A DNA stretch of 64,000 bases from Hyphomicrobiales bacterium (GCA_900468625.1 UBUL01000017.1:1-64000), one strand, 5' to 3'; counted from the first letter of the stretch, positions 53,735 through 63,960 are shown. Notes: generated from the letters alone by a model not told the origin. Numbers and translations: made by a program.

Positions 53735-55858
53735 ATGAACATTGCGACCCCCATCCAAGCCAAATCGCGCATCGGCCACACCGCCTGTCCGCATGACTGT
53801 CCCTCCACCTGCGCGCTCGAGGTCGATCTGACCGAGGACGGCAGGATCGGCCGGGTTCGCGGCGCCAACGATCATTCCTACACGTCCGGTGTCATCTGCG
53901 CCAAGGTGGCGCGCTATGCCGAGAGGCTCTATCACCCCGATCGGCTGATGAAGCCACTGCGCCGCGCCGGCGCCAAGGGCGAGGGGCGCTGGCAGGAACT
54001 TTCCTGGGAAAATGCGCTGGACGAGATCGCCGAAGCCTTTGTAAAGGCGGAAGCGAAGGATGGCAGCGAGGCGATCTGGCCTTATTTCTACGCCGGCACG
54101 ATGGGCTGGGTGCAGCGCGATTCCATCGAGCGGCTGCGTCACGCCAAGCGCTATTCCGGCTTCTTCTCGTCGATCTGCACCAATCCTGCCTGGACGGGCT
54201 TCACCATGGCGACGGGCGTGCTGCGCGGTCCCGATCCCCGCGAGATGGGCCGCACCGATTGCGTCGTCATCTGGGGCACCAATGCGGTGGCGACCCAAGT
54301 CAATGTCATGACCCATGCGGTGAAGTCCCGCAAGGAACGCGGCGCCAGGATCGTCGTCGTCGATATCTACGACAACCCGACGATGAAGCAGGCCGATATG
54401 GCGCTCATCGTCAAGCCGGGCACCGATGCGGCCCTTGCCTGTGCCGTCATGCACATCGCCTTCCGCGACGGTTATGCCGACCGCGCCTATATGGCAAAAT
54501 ATGCCGACGATCCCGCCGGCCTCGAAGAGCACCTGAAGTCGAAGACCCCGGCCTGGGCTTCGGACATCACCGGCCTTTCGGTCGATGAGATCGAAGCCTT
54601 CGCAAAGCTCGTCGGAACGACGAAGAAGACCTACTTCCGCCTGGGTTATGGCTTTACCCGCCAACGCAACGGTGCGATCGCCATGCATGCCGCTGCGTCG
54701 ATCGCGACCGTTCTCGGCTCCTGGCAATATGAGGGCGGCGGCGCCTTCCATTCGAACAGCGATATCTTTCGTATGGACGCGAGCGAACTGACCGGTCGCG
54801 CCATGAAGGATATGGATATCCGAATGATCGACCAGTCGCAGATCGGCTGCGCCTTGACCGGCGATGCCGTGGCGCTGCGCCATCGCGGCCCGGTCACGGC
54901 CATGCTGATCCAGAACACCAATCCGGTAAACATCGCGCCGGAGCAGCGGCTGGTGAAGCGCGGCTTTGCCCGCTCCGACCTCTTTGTCGCCGTACATGAG
55001 CAGTTCATGACCGATACGGCCGAGATGGCCGATATCGTCGTCCCCGCCACCATGTTCGTTGAGCACGACGACATCTATCGCGCCGGCGGTCAGAACCACA
55101 TTCTTCTCGGCCCGAAGCTTGTCGAGCCGCCACCGACCGTTCGCAGCAACCTTTTCGTGATCGAAGAATTGGCCAAGCGCCTCGGTGTCGCGGATCGCCC
55201 CGGTTTTGGCTTCTCCGCCCGCGAGATGATCGACAGGGTTCTGTCGAGAAGCGGCCTACCGGATTACGATTATTTCCGTGAGCACAAATGGTTCGACCGT
55301 CAGCCTGACTTCGAGGATGCACATTTCATCAAGGGCTTTGCCCATCCCGACGGCAAGTTCCGCTTCCGTCCGGATTGGGTAAACCAACCGGCGCCGAACC
55401 GTCCGCCCGCGTCGGTCGGTCTGCTCGGCCCTCATGCCGAACTGCCGGAGTTTCCCGATCAGGTCGATGTCATCGAGGTGGCAGATCCAGAACATCCGTT
55501 CCGGCTTGCGACGTCGCCGTCGCGCAACTTCCTGAATTCGAGCTTCTCGGAAACGAAGACATCGCGGCAGAAGGAAGGCCGTCCCGAAGTGATGATCAAT
55601 CCGGCCGATGCCGAGTGGCTCGATATCGTCAATGGCGAGCTGGTTCGCATCGGCAATGGCCGCGGTGATATCCGCATTCATGCGCGCGTGACGACGGAGG
55701 TGAAGCCGGGCGTTCTGATTGCCGAGGGTCTGTGGCCGAATAAGGCCCATGTAGATGGCGAGGGCATCAATGTGCTGACCGGCGCCGATCCGGTCGCGCC
55801 CTATGGCGGCGCGGCTGTCCACGACAACAAGGTATGGCTCCGTAAGGATATGGCATGA
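53735..55858 (+). CDS. Molybdopterin-dependent oxidoreductase
   Basis: A 707-residue DMSO-reductase-family enzyme. The N-terminal [4Fe-4S] site has Cys18, Cys22, Cys26 and Cys55 (TACPHDCPSTC, then VICAK); bis-MGD-binding domains follow, with C-terminal dinucleotide-binding residues (NDVNGELVRIGNGRGD-like region). No signal peptide is seen, so it is probably cytoplasmic. The substrate is not evident and no partner redox subunit is nearby. Its stop overlaps the Nudix gene start. Confidence 0.9.
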   Translation: MNIATPIQAKSRIGHTACPHDCPSTCALEVDLTEDGRIGRVRGANDHSYTSGVICAKVARYAERLYHPDRLMKPLRRAGAKGEGRWQELSWENALDEIAEAFVKAEAKDGSEAIWPYFYAGTMGWVQRDSIERLRHAKRYSGFFSSICTNPAWTGFTMATGVLRGPDPREMGRTDCVVIWGTNAVATQVNVMTHAVKSRKERGARIVVVDIYDNPTMKQADMALIVKPGTDAALACAVMHIAFRDGYADRAYMAKYADDPAGLEEHLKSKTPAWASDITGLSVDEIEAFAKLVGTTKKTYFRLGYGFTRQRNGAIAMHAAASIATVLGSWQYEGGGAFHSNSDIFRMDASELTGRAMKDMDIRMIDQSQIGCALTGDAVALRHRGPVTAMLIQNTNPVNIAPEQRLVKRGFARSDLFVAVHEQFMTDTAEMADIVVPATMFVEHDDIYRAGGQNHILLGPKLVEPPPTVRSNLFVIEELAKRLGVADRPGFGFSAREMIDRVLSRSGLPDYDYFREHKWFDRQPDFEDAHFIKGFAHPDGKFRFRPDWVNQPAPNRPPASVGLLGPHAELPEFPDQVDVIEVADPEHPFRLATSPSRNFLNSSFSETKTSRQKEGRPEVMINPADAEWLDIVNGELVRIGNGRGDIRIHARVTTEVKPGVLIAEGLWPNKAHVDGEGINVLTGADPVAPYGGAAVHDNKVWLRKDMA

Positions 55859-56448
55859 CCAAATTCGAAAAGGCGAAAGCCGAAATCGCCGGTGAAAAGA
55901 CGCTGGCGGATCAATGGACGCGGCTGAGCAGCTTCGAGCTCGACTACACGGATTCGCAGGGCGAAAAGCACCGCCTGGAGCGCGAGGTCTATCACCGCAC
56001 GCCGGCCGCCTGCATTCTGCTTTATGATCCCAAGCGGGAAACGGTGGTGCTTGTTCGGCAGTTCCGCCTGCCGGCCCAATTGATCGGCGAGCCGGCCTGG
56101 ATGATCGAGGTGCCTGCCGGACTGCTCGATGGCGACCACCCGGACGCAGCCATTCGCCGCGAAGCCATGGAAGAAACCGGTTTTCGAGTCCGTGATGTCC
56201 GCTTCCTCTTCAAGGCGCTGACCTCGCCGGGCTCGATCACCGAGATCATCCACTTCTTTGCCGCCGTCATCGATACATCGGACCGCGTCGCCAATGGCGG
56301 TGGGCTTGCCGAGGAGCACGAGGATATCGAGGTTCTGGAGGTGCGCCTGTCTGAGGCGTTGGCGATGATCGAGAGCGGCGACATCTATGACGCCAAGACG
56401 ATCATGCTGCTCCAATGGGCTGTGTTGAACGTGGCCAGCCTGAAATAG
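55855..56448 (+). CDS. Nudix hydrolase, NudK-like
   Basis: A 197-residue Nudix protein with the box ending REAMEETGF at about 100-108 and EVPAGLLDGDHPDAA before it. It looks like GDP-mannose/ADP-sugar pyrophosphatases (NudK). The Nudix Glu eight residues before the RE motif appears as Asp here. Its ATG overlaps the stop of the molybdopterin enzyme (ATGA), so the two are coupled, which is unusual for this family. Confidence 0.88.
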   Translation: MTKFEKAKAEIAGEKTLADQWTRLSSFELDYTDSQGEKHRLEREVYHRTPAACILLYDPKRETVVLVRQFRLPAQLIGEPAWMIEVPAGLLDGDHPDAAIRREAMEETGFRVRDVRFLFKALTSPGSITEIIHFFAAVIDTSDRVANGGGLAEEHEDIEVLEVRLSEALAMIESGDIYDAKTIMLLQWAVLNVASLK

Positions 56449-56538
56449 ACAAGCAACGTGGACATTGGTGTTATGTACGCCTTTGTCCGCTCTGCCTTCA
56501 TCACATTGTCACGAATCGAGCTTACCGGGGCGTGCTGG

Positions 56539-56562
56539 CCGGAAACATTCGAATGTTTCCGG
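56539..56562. promoter_or_regulatory. 24-bp perfect palindrome before phnM
   Basis: CCGGAAACATTC (56539-56550) and its exact inverse GAATGTTTCCGG (56551-56562) meet at a central TTCGAA, with no spacer. It lies 40 bp before the phnM ATG. No T tract follows, so an operator is the first guess; a cruciform or RNA hairpin is also possible. Confidence 0.65.
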
Positions 56563-56601
56563 GCCTCCTTCGATCATGGACGCTGTTTCAGGAGAAAGCC
56601 G

Positions 56602-57771
56602 ATGTGGCTCAGCAATTTCACGCTCGTTCTTCCCAGTGAAGTCGTTGAAAAGGGTTCGGTGCGCATCGAAGGTGGCATGATTGCCGAAATCCGCCCGGAA
56701 CCGGTCGAGCAGCCGACCTTCGACGGCGGCGGCCGTTTGCTGATGCCAGGGTTCGTCGATCTGCACTGCGACATGGTGGACCGCGAGATCGCGCCGCGGC
56801 CGAATGCGATGATGCCGATCGATTTCGGCATTCATGAGCTGGACAAGAAACTGGCGGCCGCCGGGGTCACGACGGCCTTCGCGGCACTCTCCTTTGCGAC
56901 CGAAAGCGTCTATGGCCACGTCCGCTCGCTCGAAACCACCTCGGCAGTTATCCGCGGCATCGGCAGCTTGCGCGATGAACTCCTGATCGACCATCGCGTC
57001 CATGCCCGCTACGAAATCACCAATCTCGGCGCGGCTCCGACCTTGGAGCGGCTCCTGGAGGAGGGGTCCGTCGATATGGTTTCGCTCACCGATCACACGC
57101 CGGGACAGGGTCAGTATAACGACATCGAAAGCTATATCCGCAGCATGTCGGAGCGCCGGTCCATGTCGCGCGAAGCGGCCGAAGAGGTTGTGGCAAAACG
57201 CATCGCGCAGCGGCAGGATCCGGAGATCGGACGCAAACTGCATGACGTGGTCGGGCTTGCGCTGAAGCACAAGCTGTCGCTGGCATCGCATGACGACGAT
57301 AGTGCCGAGAAGGTGGCAGCGATGCACGATCTCGGCGTGACGATCAGCGAGTTTCCTGTGACGGGACCGGCTGCCGAAGAAGCCTGCCGCCGTGGTCTCT
57401 GGACCTTGATGGGTGCGCCGAATGCGCTGCGCGGTCAGTCGATGTCCGGCAATCTCAGCGCCCTGGATGCTGCCCGCGCCGGTCTGCTCGGCATCATCGC
57501 GGCCGATTATCACCCGGCTGCCTTCGTGCCGGCGATCTTCAAGATCGCCGACGTTGTCACTGGTAGTCTGCCGGCGGCCGTTGCGACGGCAACCTCCAAC
57601 GCTGCCCGTTCAGCAGGGTTGACGGATCGCGGTGAGATCGCTGTCGGCCAGCTTGCCGATCTGGTCGCCGTCGAACCTGGCTCGGTTCACCGAATCCGCG
57701 CAACCTTCCGCGGTGGCCGCATCGTCTATAGCGACGGGACGCTACATCCGCTGATGTCAATGGCTGCCTGA
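56602..57771 (+). CDS. phnM: PhnM-like ribose 1-methylphosphonate 5-triphosphate diphosphatase
   Basis: A 389-residue amidohydrolase of the PhnM family, which in the C-P lyase pathway removes pyrophosphate from ribose 1-methylphosphonate 5-triphosphate. Metal ligands show in FVDLHCDMVDREIAPRPNA, VSLTDHTPGQGQY and SHDDDSAEKV; the C-terminal AVATATSNAARSAGLTDRGEI matches. The ATG at 56602 has AGGAG 7 nt upstream; 48 upstream codons are dropped. No phnGHIJKL genes are nearby, so it stands alone. Confidence 0.9.
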   Translation: MWLSNFTLVLPSEVVEKGSVRIEGGMIAEIRPEPVEQPTFDGGGRLLMPGFVDLHCDMVDREIAPRPNAMMPIDFGIHELDKKLAAAGVTTAFAALSFATESVYGHVRSLETTSAVIRGIGSLRDELLIDHRVHARYEITNLGAAPTLERLLEEGSVDMVSLTDHTPGQGQYNDIESYIRSMSERRSMSREAAEEVVAKRIAQRQDPEIGRKLHDVVGLALKHKLSLASHDDDSAEKVAAMHDLGVTISEFPVTGPAAEEACRRGLWTLMGAPNALRGQSMSGNLSALDAARAGLLGIIAADYHPAAFVPAIFKIADVVTGSLPAAVATATSNAARSAGLTDRGEIAVGQLADLVAVEPGSVHRIRATFRGGRIVYSDGTLHPLMSMAA

Positions 57772-57803
57772 GGAGAGGCAATTGTGAAGGAGGCATCTGG
57801 CAT

Positions 57804-57843
57804 CCCCCTCATCCGCCCGAAGGGCGGATGAGGGGGTCTTTTT
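57804..57843 (+). terminator. 15-bp perfect hairpin terminator after phnM
   Basis: CCCCCTCATCCGCCC (57804-57818) pairs perfectly with 57822-57836 around a GAA loop, then TCTTTTT. It is an unusually stable terminator for phnM in the gap convergent with purN. Confidence 0.9.
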
Positions 57844-57861
57844 GATGTCAGAATTCCCTAT

Positions 57862-58533
57862 TTAACCCGCATCCCCAAGCAGTGACAAAATCTGCCGTCC
57901 ATCAACGACAGGTGTCTTGCCAAGGCTCACGGCCTTGCCGCCTTCCATCCGGATACTACCTTCCGCCAGCAGCCGCAGCGATTGCGGATAGATCTGATGC
58001 TCGACCGTAAGCACGCGGGCGGCAAGGCTGTCGGCGGTGTCGCCTGTCAGCACTGGCACGGCAGCCTGGCCGACGGCCGGGCCTTCATCCATGCCTTCGG
58101 TGACGAAATGCACGGTGCAGCCTGCGATGCGCATGCCGGCGTCGATGGCTCGCTGATGCGTGTGCAGGCCAGGGAAAAGCGGCAGCAGCGACGGATGTAT
58201 ATTGATGATCCGGCCTTCGTAAGCCTGGATGAAGCGGGCGGAGAGCAGGCGCATATAGCCGGCAAGACAGATGATGTCGGGGGAGAGGGCTTCCAGCTGC
58301 GAAAGGATCGCCTCTTCATGAGCTTCCTTGCTCGCAAACTCCTTGCGCACGAAAGCGAATGTCGCGATGCCCTCCGCGGCAGCCTTGGCGAGACCGCCAG
58401 CATCCGCCTTGTCGGAGATGACCCCGACGATCTCTGCCGGATAGTCGGCTGCTTTCGTGGCTTTCAGAAGAGCCAGCATGTTGGAACCGCCGCCCGAGAT
58501 GAAGACGACGACGCGTTTGCGCGGCGCGGTCAT
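57862..58533 (-). CDS. purN: Phosphoribosylglycinamide formyltransferase
   Basis: Transfers formyl from 10-formyl-THF to GAR in purine synthesis. The 223-residue protein has [14 protein letters not shown] (GAR binding), [21 protein letters not shown] with the catalytic Asn/His, and [15 protein letters not shown] with the active Asp. Its ATG overlaps the purM stop (ATGA), so purM-purN is one coupled operon. Confidence 0.97.
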   Translation of the reverse strand: MTAPRKRVVVFISGGGSNMLALLKATKAADYPAEIVGVISDKADAGGLAKAAAEGIATFAFVRKEFASKEAHEEAILSQLEALSPDIICLAGYMRLLSARFIQAYEGRIINIHPSLLPLFPGLHTHQRAIDAGMRIAGCTVHFVTEGMDEGPAVGQAAVPVLTGDTADSLAARVLTVEHQIYPQSLRLLAEGSIRMEGGKAVSLGKTPVVDGRQILSLLGDAG

Positions 58534-59603
58534 AGAGCGAGCGTGCCCTTGTAGACGGTTCCCGGCGCGCCTTCTGCGCGGGCGATCATGCGGCCGAGCG
58601 TAACGACTGCTTCGCCCTCGGCCTCAAGCGCTGCCTTCACGGCCGCGACGTTTTCCTGAGCGACGACGACGATCATGCCGATGCCGCAGTTGAAGGTGCG
58701 CAGCATTTCCTTGGCCTCGACGCCGCCAGTCTTGGCAAGCCAGGAGAATACCGGCGGCACCTTGACGGCGGCCAGATCGATTTCGGCGGCAAGATGCTTC
58801 GGCAGCACGCGGGGAATATTCTCCGGAAAGCCGCCGCCGGTGATGTGGGCGAGGGCCTTCAGGGCATGGGTTTCGCGGATGGCCTTGAGCAGCGGCTTCA
58901 CATAGATGCGCGTCGGCGTCAGCAGAGCTTCGCCAAGCGCCGTGCCTTCGGCGAATGGAGCCGGAGCATCCCAGCCGAGGCCGGAAAGCTCGACGATCTT
59001 GCGTACCAGCGAGAAGCCGTTGGAATGAACGCCGGAGGAGGCAAGGCCGAGAATGATGTCGCCTTCGGCAATGTCGCCAGACGGCAGCAGCTGGCCGCGT
59101 TCGGCGGCGCCGACGGCAAAGCCCGCCAGGTCGTAATCGCCATGGGAATACATGCCCGGCATTTCCGCCGTCTCGCCGCCGATCAGCGCACAGCCCGCAT
59201 CGCGGCAGCCGGCGGCGATACCGCCGACGATCGCCGCACCCTGATCTGGGTCGAGCTTGCCGGTGGCGAAGTAATCGAGGAAGAACAGCGGCTCGGCGCC
59301 CTGGACGACCAGATCGTTCACGCACATGGCCACGAGATCGATGCCGACTGTGTCGTGATAGTTGGCGTCGATCGCGATCTTCAGCTTGGTGCCGACGCCG
59401 TCATTGGCGGCGACCAGCACCGGATCGGTAAAGCCCGCGGCCTTGAGATCGAAGAGGCCGCCGAAGCCGCCGATCTCGCCATCCGCACCCGGCCGGCGCG
59501 TCGAACGGACGGCGGGCTTGATCTTTTCGACGAGCAGGTTGCCGGCATCGATATCGACGCCTGCGTCGCTATAGGTCAGACCGTTTTTTCCAGACTGGCT
59601 CAT
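58530..59603 (-). CDS. purM: Phosphoribosylformylglycinamidine cyclo-ligase
   Basis: Makes aminoimidazole ribonucleotide (AIR). The 357-residue protein opens [21 protein letters not shown] and has [24 protein letters not shown] and the Gly-rich [18 protein letters not shown] loop. The start is the ATG 41 codons into the frame, because the upstream part has no family similarity. It diverges from perM across 222 bp. Confidence 0.97.
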   Translation of the reverse strand: MSQSGKNGLTYSDAGVDIDAGNLLVEKIKPAVRSTRRPGADGEIGGFGGLFDLKAAGFTDPVLVAANDGVGTKLKIAIDANYHDTVGIDLVAMCVNDLVVQGAEPLFFLDYFATGKLDPDQGAAIVGGIAAGCRDAGCALIGGETAEMPGMYSHGDYDLAGFAVGAAERGQLLPSGDIAEGDIILGLASSGVHSNGFSLVRKIVELSGLGWDAPAPFAEGTALGEALLTPTRIYVKPLLKAIRETHALKALAHITGGGFPENIPRVLPKHLAAEIDLAAVKVPPVFSWLAKTGGVEAKEMLRTFNCGIGMIVVVAQENVAAVKAALEAEGEAVVTLGRMIARAEGAPGTVYKGTLAL

Positions 59604-59825
59604 GCTTCCGCCTCCGATGTCCGCCTGTCCATTATGACAGGGCTTTCGTCGGGTCGCCATTGCATGATAGGGGCCTTTATGCAAGGCGCAAGCGCCGCAA
59701 CACCCCCGATTTTCCCCGCTTCCCATTGCTCAGAGCGGATTTCCGGCCCCAGGCTTGACCATAATTGCGGCATCATCCTATGTCCTAAGCACACGGCAAA
59801 CGGGCGCAAGGTAACGGGGAAGACG

Positions 59826-60956
59826 ATGGAGCAGAAGGTCAGCGGCGCGAGCCTCAAGCGTCAAGTCATCTTCTGGGTGATCGTGCTCGTCGTCTTCGTC
59901 GCCTTTGTTTACCTCTTCAGCACGATTCTGCTGCCGTTCATCGCCGGCATGGCGGTCGCCTATTTTCTCGATCCGGTCGCCGACCGGCTGGAGCGGATCG
60001 GCCTCAGCCGTCTGATGGCAACGGTGGTGATCCTCGTCTCCTTCGTGCTGGTCTTCGCGCTGGCACTGACGATCTTCATCCCGATTGTCGTCAACCAGTT
60101 CAACGATTTCCTCCAGCACATTCCGACCTATGTGCAGCAGGTGCAGCAGCTGATCGCCAAGGCGCAGACGATGGTGCTGCCGGACTGGATTCGCAATCAG
60201 CTCGGCGCGATCAAGGATAATTTCTCAAGCATCATGTCCGAGGGTTTGAGCTTCGTCGGCGGCCTATTCGCGCAGCTCTGGAGTTCCGGCAAGGCGCTCG
60301 TCAACATCCTCTCGCTAATGGTCGTGACCCCTGTCGTCGCCTTCTATATGTTGCTCGACTGGGATCGCATGATCGCCAAGGTGGACGACTGGATACCGCG
60401 CGACCATGTCGCCACGGTCCGCCAAATTGCCCGGGAAATCGATCAGGCCATCGCCGGCTTCATCCGGGGCCAAGGCTCGCTCTGCATCATCCTCGGCGTC
60501 TATTACGGCGTCGGCCTGTCGCTGGTCGGCCTGAACTTCGGCCTGCTGATCGGCCTCTTTGCCGGCATGATCAGCTTCATTCCCTATGCCGGTTCGATGG
60601 TCGGCCTCGTCCTGGCCGTCGGCGTCGCACTGGTTCAGTTCTGGCCGGACTATCTCTGGGTCGGCCTGACACTCGTCGTTTTCTTCACCGGCCAGTTCCT
60701 GGAAGGCAATGTGCTGCAGCCGAAGCTCGTCGGCGAAAGCGTCGGCCTGCACCCCGTCTGGCTGATGTTCGCCCTCTTTGCCTTCGGCGCGCTCTTCGGC
60801 TTTGTCGGCCTGCTGATCGCAGTGCCGGCTGCAGCCGCGTGCGGCGTTCTTGTCCGCTTCGCCCTTTCGCGCTACCTTCAGAGTGATCTCTATTACGGAC
60901 GCTCGGAAGCCGGCGAGGCGCGCAGAGCCAGGGCCGGCAAGCCCGAGAACAGCTAG
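59826..60956 (+). CDS. perM: AI-2E family transporter / PerM-like membrane protein
   Basis: A 376-residue inner-membrane protein of the AI-2 exporter/PerM superfamily, with about seven helices and the family segment LIGLFAGMISFIPYAGSMVGLVLAV. The function in rhizobia is not known. The start is the ATG 15 nt after a GTAACGGGGAAG. It abuts hdaA by 2 bp, the conserved perM-hdaA pair of alphaproteobacteria. Confidence 0.9.
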   Translation: MEQKVSGASLKRQVIFWVIVLVVFVAFVYLFSTILLPFIAGMAVAYFLDPVADRLERIGLSRLMATVVILVSFVLVFALALTIFIPIVVNQFNDFLQHIPTYVQQVQQLIAKAQTMVLPDWIRNQLGAIKDNFSSIMSEGLSFVGGLFAQLWSSGKALVNILSLMVVTPVVAFYMLLDWDRMIAKVDDWIPRDHVATVRQIAREIDQAIAGFIRGQGSLCIILGVYYGVGLSLVGLNFGLLIGLFAGMISFIPYAGSMVGLVLAVGVALVQFWPDYLWVGLTLVVFFTGQFLEGNVLQPKLVGESVGLHPVWLMFALFAFGALFGFVGLLIAVPAAAACGVLVRFALSRYLQSDLYYGRSEAGEARRARAGKPENS

Positions 60957-60958
60957 AC

Positions 60959-61672
60959 ATGACCGACGCAAAGAATGCTGATTTGAGGCGCAAGGCCGCC
61001 GAACAGCTGCCCTTGGCCTTTACGCATGATCCCGCAAACGGGCGCGACGACCTGCTCGTTGCCGATCCCTTGCACGCGGCGGTGAAGATCGTCGATTCCT
61101 GGCCCCACTGGCCGTCGCCCGTCGTCGTCCTGGCCGGTCCGGTCGGCTCGGGCAAATCGCATCTTGCGAGCATCTGGGCCGAGCGGTGCGGCGCCGTCCA
61201 CATTCATCCCGTGGCCGGCTCTGGTGCCCCGGTCGCGGCATCGAGCGGTCCCGTCGTCTTCGAGGATGTGGATCGCCTGGGTTTCGACGACACAGAGCTT
61301 TTCCACGTCATCAACAGCGTCCGCGAAAACGGCACCAGCCTTCTGATGACGAGCCGGCTCTGGCCGATGTCCTGGCCGGTGACGCTGCCCGATCTGCGTT
61401 CCCGCCTGAAGGCTGCGACGGTGGTCGAAATCGGCGAGCCGGACGAGGAATTGCTGTCGCAGGTGATCGTCAAGCTGTTCGCCGACCGCCAGCTTTATAT
61501 CGATGACAAACTCGTCCTCTATATCGTCAATCGCATGGAGCGTTCCCTGAACGCGGCGCAGCTGATCGTTGACAGGCTGGACCGGCTGGCACTCGGGCGA
61601 GGGACAAGAATCACGCGTCCGTTGGCCGCCGAAGTCCTGAACGAACTGGGCAGTTCCGGCCAGCCGGATTGA
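60959..61672 (+). CDS. hdaA: DnaA-inactivation regulator HdaA
   Basis: A 237-residue AAA+ DnaA/Hda-like protein. The P-loop GPVGSGKS is at 60-67, Walker B VFEDVDRL is downstream, and the C-terminal part has the LADLRSRLKAATVVEI sensor-like region but no DNA-binding domain IV. With the sliding clamp it turns over DnaA-ATP to prevent re-initiation. In operon with perM; ppk follows after 75 bp. Confidence 0.93.
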   Translation: MTDAKNADLRRKAAEQLPLAFTHDPANGRDDLLVADPLHAAVKIVDSWPHWPSPVVVLAGPVGSGKSHLASIWAERCGAVHIHPVAGSGAPVAASSGPVVFEDVDRLGFDDTELFHVINSVRENGTSLLMTSRLWPMSWPVTLPDLRSRLKAATVVEIGEPDEELLSQVIVKLFADRQLYIDDKLVLYIVNRMERSLNAAQLIVDRLDRLALGRGTRITRPLAAEVLNELGSSGQPD

Positions 61673-61683
61673 GCTCGCTGCGA

Positions 61684-61701
61684 TTGTCACAGTTCCGTCG
61701 T
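61684..61701 (+). promoter_or_regulatory. Possible Pho box before ppk
   Basis: Two heptamers 11 bp apart, TTGTCAC (61684) and CCGTCGT (61695), each match the PhoB half site CTGTCAT at about 5 of 7. The second is weak. They lie about 50 bp before the ppk ATG. Confidence 0.3.
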
Positions 61702-61747
61702 CAAACTGATATACGTGGCACAAGATTAGAAAGAGGGTAGGTGGAAC

Positions 61748-63949
61748 ATGGACTCGGCACTCACGGAACATCAGGACGCCAACCAGGAAAATCCAGAGAC
61801 CGCACCTCCGGTCAGCGAATTGATGACCAGCCCCGAGCGCTTCATCAACCGCGAATTTTCCTGGCTGCAGTTCAACCGCCGCGTCCTTGAGGAGACGCTG
61901 AACACTGCCCATCCGCTGCTGGAGCGTGTCCGCTTTCTCTCGATTTCCGCCGCCAATCTCGATGAATTCTTCATGGTGCGCGTCGCCGGTCTCGAAGGTC
62001 AGGTCCGCCAGAAGATCCTGATACGCACCCCCGACGGCAAGACGCCCGCCGAGCAGCTCGATGACATCCTGCGCGAGATCGACAATCTGCAGATGGAGCA
62101 GCAGGCCTCGCTTGCCGTCCTGCAGCAATATCTTGCCAAGGAAGATATTCTGATCGTCCGCCCGGCCGCTCTTTCCGATGCCGATCGCCAGTGGCTGCAC
62201 ACCGAGTTCGAGCAGGCGATCTTCCCGGTCCTGACGCCGCTCTCCATTGATCCGGCGCATCCTTTCCCTTTCATTCCGAACCTCGGCTTCTCGATCGCGC
62301 TGCAGCTGAAGAGCATGAACGGCCGCGAACCGATGACGGCGCTGCTGCGCCTGCCGCCGGCGCTCGACCGCTTCGTACGCCTGCCGGACGCGAGCAACGT
62401 CATCCGCTACATAACGCTGGAAGATGTGGTGAACATCTTCATCCACCGGCTCTATCCCGGATATGAGGTGCAGGGCTCCGGTACGTTCCGCATCATCCGC
62501 GACAGCGATATCGAAGTCGAAGAAGAAGCCGAGGATCTGGTACGCTTCTTCGAAACCGCGCTGAAGCGCCGCCGCCGCGGCTCGGTCATCCGCATCGAGA
62601 CCGATTCGGAAATGCCGCTCGAGCTTCGCCAATTCGTGGTGGAATCGCTGAACGTTCCGGAAAACCGCATTGCGGTTCTGCCCGGTCTGCTGGCGCTCAA
62701 CACGCTGTCGGAAATCTGCAAGGCGCCGCGCGACGATCTGCGCTTCGAGCCATACAATGCCCGATTTCCTGAGCGTGTCCGCGAACATGCCGGCGATTGT
62801 TTCGCCGCCATCCGCGAGAAGGACATGGTCGTCCATCACCCTTATGAATCCTTCGACGTGGTGGTCCAGTTCCTTCTCCAGGCTGCTAGGGATCCTGACG
62901 TTCTGGCGATAAAGCAGACGCTCTATCGTACGTCGAACGACAGCCCGATCGTCCGTGCGCTGATCGATGCCGCCGACACGGGAAAATCCGTAACCGCGCT
63001 GGTGGAACTCAAGGCCCGTTTCGACGAAGAGGCGAACATCCGCTGGGCGCGCGATCTCGAGCGTGCCGGCGTGCAGGTCGTCTTCGGGTTCATCGAACTC
63101 AAGACCCATGCAAAGATGTCGATGGTCGTGCGCCGCGAGGACGGCAAGCTGCGCACCTATTGCCATCTCGGCACCGGCAACTACCACCCGGTCACCGCCA
63201 AGATCTACACCGACCTCTCATACTTCACCTGCGATCCGGCGATCGCTCACGACATGGCGAATATCTTCAACTTCATTACCGGTTATGGTGAGCCGGAGCA
63301 GGGTATGAAGATCGCCGTTTCGCCCTATACGCTGCGTCCGCGCATCCTCCAGCATATCGAAGGCGAGATCGAGCACGCCCGGAACGGCCGTCCCGCGGCA
63401 ATCTGGATGAAGATGAATTCGCTCGTCGATCCGGACATCATCGATGCGCTCTATCGCGCCAGCAACGCCGGCGTCGATATCGATCTGGTCGTGCGCGGCA
63501 TCTGCTGCCTGCGTCCGCAGATCCCAGGCCTCTCGGAGAGAATCCGTGTCAAATCCATCGTCGGCCGCTTCCTCGAGCACAGCCGCATCTTCTGTTTCGG
63601 CGATGGTCACGGTCTGCCGTCGGACAAGGCGCTGGTCTACATCGGCTCCGCCGACATGATGCCGAGAAACCTCGATCGCCGCGTCGAAACCCTGGTGCCG
63701 CTCACCAACAAGACCGTGCACGAACAGGTGCTTTCACAGATCATGCTGGGCAATATCATTGACAATCAGCAGAGCTACGAGATATTGCCGGACGGGACTT
63801 CACGGCGCATGGAAGTGCGTCAGGGAAAAGAGCCATTCAATGCGCAGCAGTATTTCATGACCAACCCCAGCCTGTCGGGCCGTGGTGAAGCCTTGAAATC
63901 CAGTGCGCCGAAACTGATCGCTGGGCTGTTGTCGGGCCGCAACAAATAA
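61748..63949 (+). CDS. ppk1: Polyphosphate kinase 1
   Basis: Makes inorganic polyphosphate from ATP. The 733-residue protein has the N-terminal [19 protein letters not shown], a PHP-like central domain, and the two catalytic-histidine motifs [10 protein letters not shown] and [13 protein letters not shown] of the C1 and C2 phospholipase-D-like domains. Shine-Dalgarno AGGTGGA precedes the ATG. ppx follows 11 bp later, so ppk-ppx is one unit. Confidence 0.97.
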   Translation: MDSALTEHQDANQENPETAPPVSELMTSPERFINREFSWLQFNRRVLEETLNTAHPLLERVRFLSISAANLDEFFMVRVAGLEGQVRQKILIRTPDGKTPAEQLDDILREIDNLQMEQQASLAVLQQYLAKEDILIVRPAALSDADRQWLHTEFEQAIFPVLTPLSIDPAHPFPFIPNLGFSIALQLKSMNGREPMTALLRLPPALDRFVRLPDASNVIRYITLEDVVNIFIHRLYPGYEVQGSGTFRIIRDSDIEVEEEAEDLVRFFETALKRRRRGSVIRIETDSEMPLELRQFVVESLNVPENRIAVLPGLLALNTLSEICKAPRDDLRFEPYNARFPERVREHAGDCFAAIREKDMVVHHPYESFDVVVQFLLQAARDPDVLAIKQTLYRTSNDSPIVRALIDAADTGKSVTALVELKARFDEEANIRWARDLERAGVQVVFGFIELKTHAKMSMVVRREDGKLRTYCHLGTGNYHPVTAKIYTDLSYFTCDPAIAHDMANIFNFITGYGEPEQGMKIAVSPYTLRPRILQHIEGEIEHARNGRPAAIWMKMNSLVDPDIIDALYRASNAGVDIDLVVRGICCLRPQIPGLSERIRVKSIVGRFLEHSRIFCFGDGHGLPSDKALVYIGSADMMPRNLDRRVETLVPLTNKTVHEQVLSQIMLGNIIDNQQSYEILPDGTSRRMEVRQGKEPFNAQQYFMTNPSLSGRGEALKSSAPKLIAGLLSGRNK

Positions 63950-63960
63950 ACTGGACCTGC

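Noticed and set aside
58794..59825. N-terminal extension of perM into the purM region
   Set aside because: The extension is antisense to PurM; the membrane protein begins at the ATG at 59826 with a normal N-terminus.
60953..63187. Long open frame (744 codons) on the minus strand opposite hdaA and ppk
   Set aside because: It mirrors the codons of PPK1, a well-supported gene, in a high-GC genome; it has no family similarity and no ribosome-binding site.
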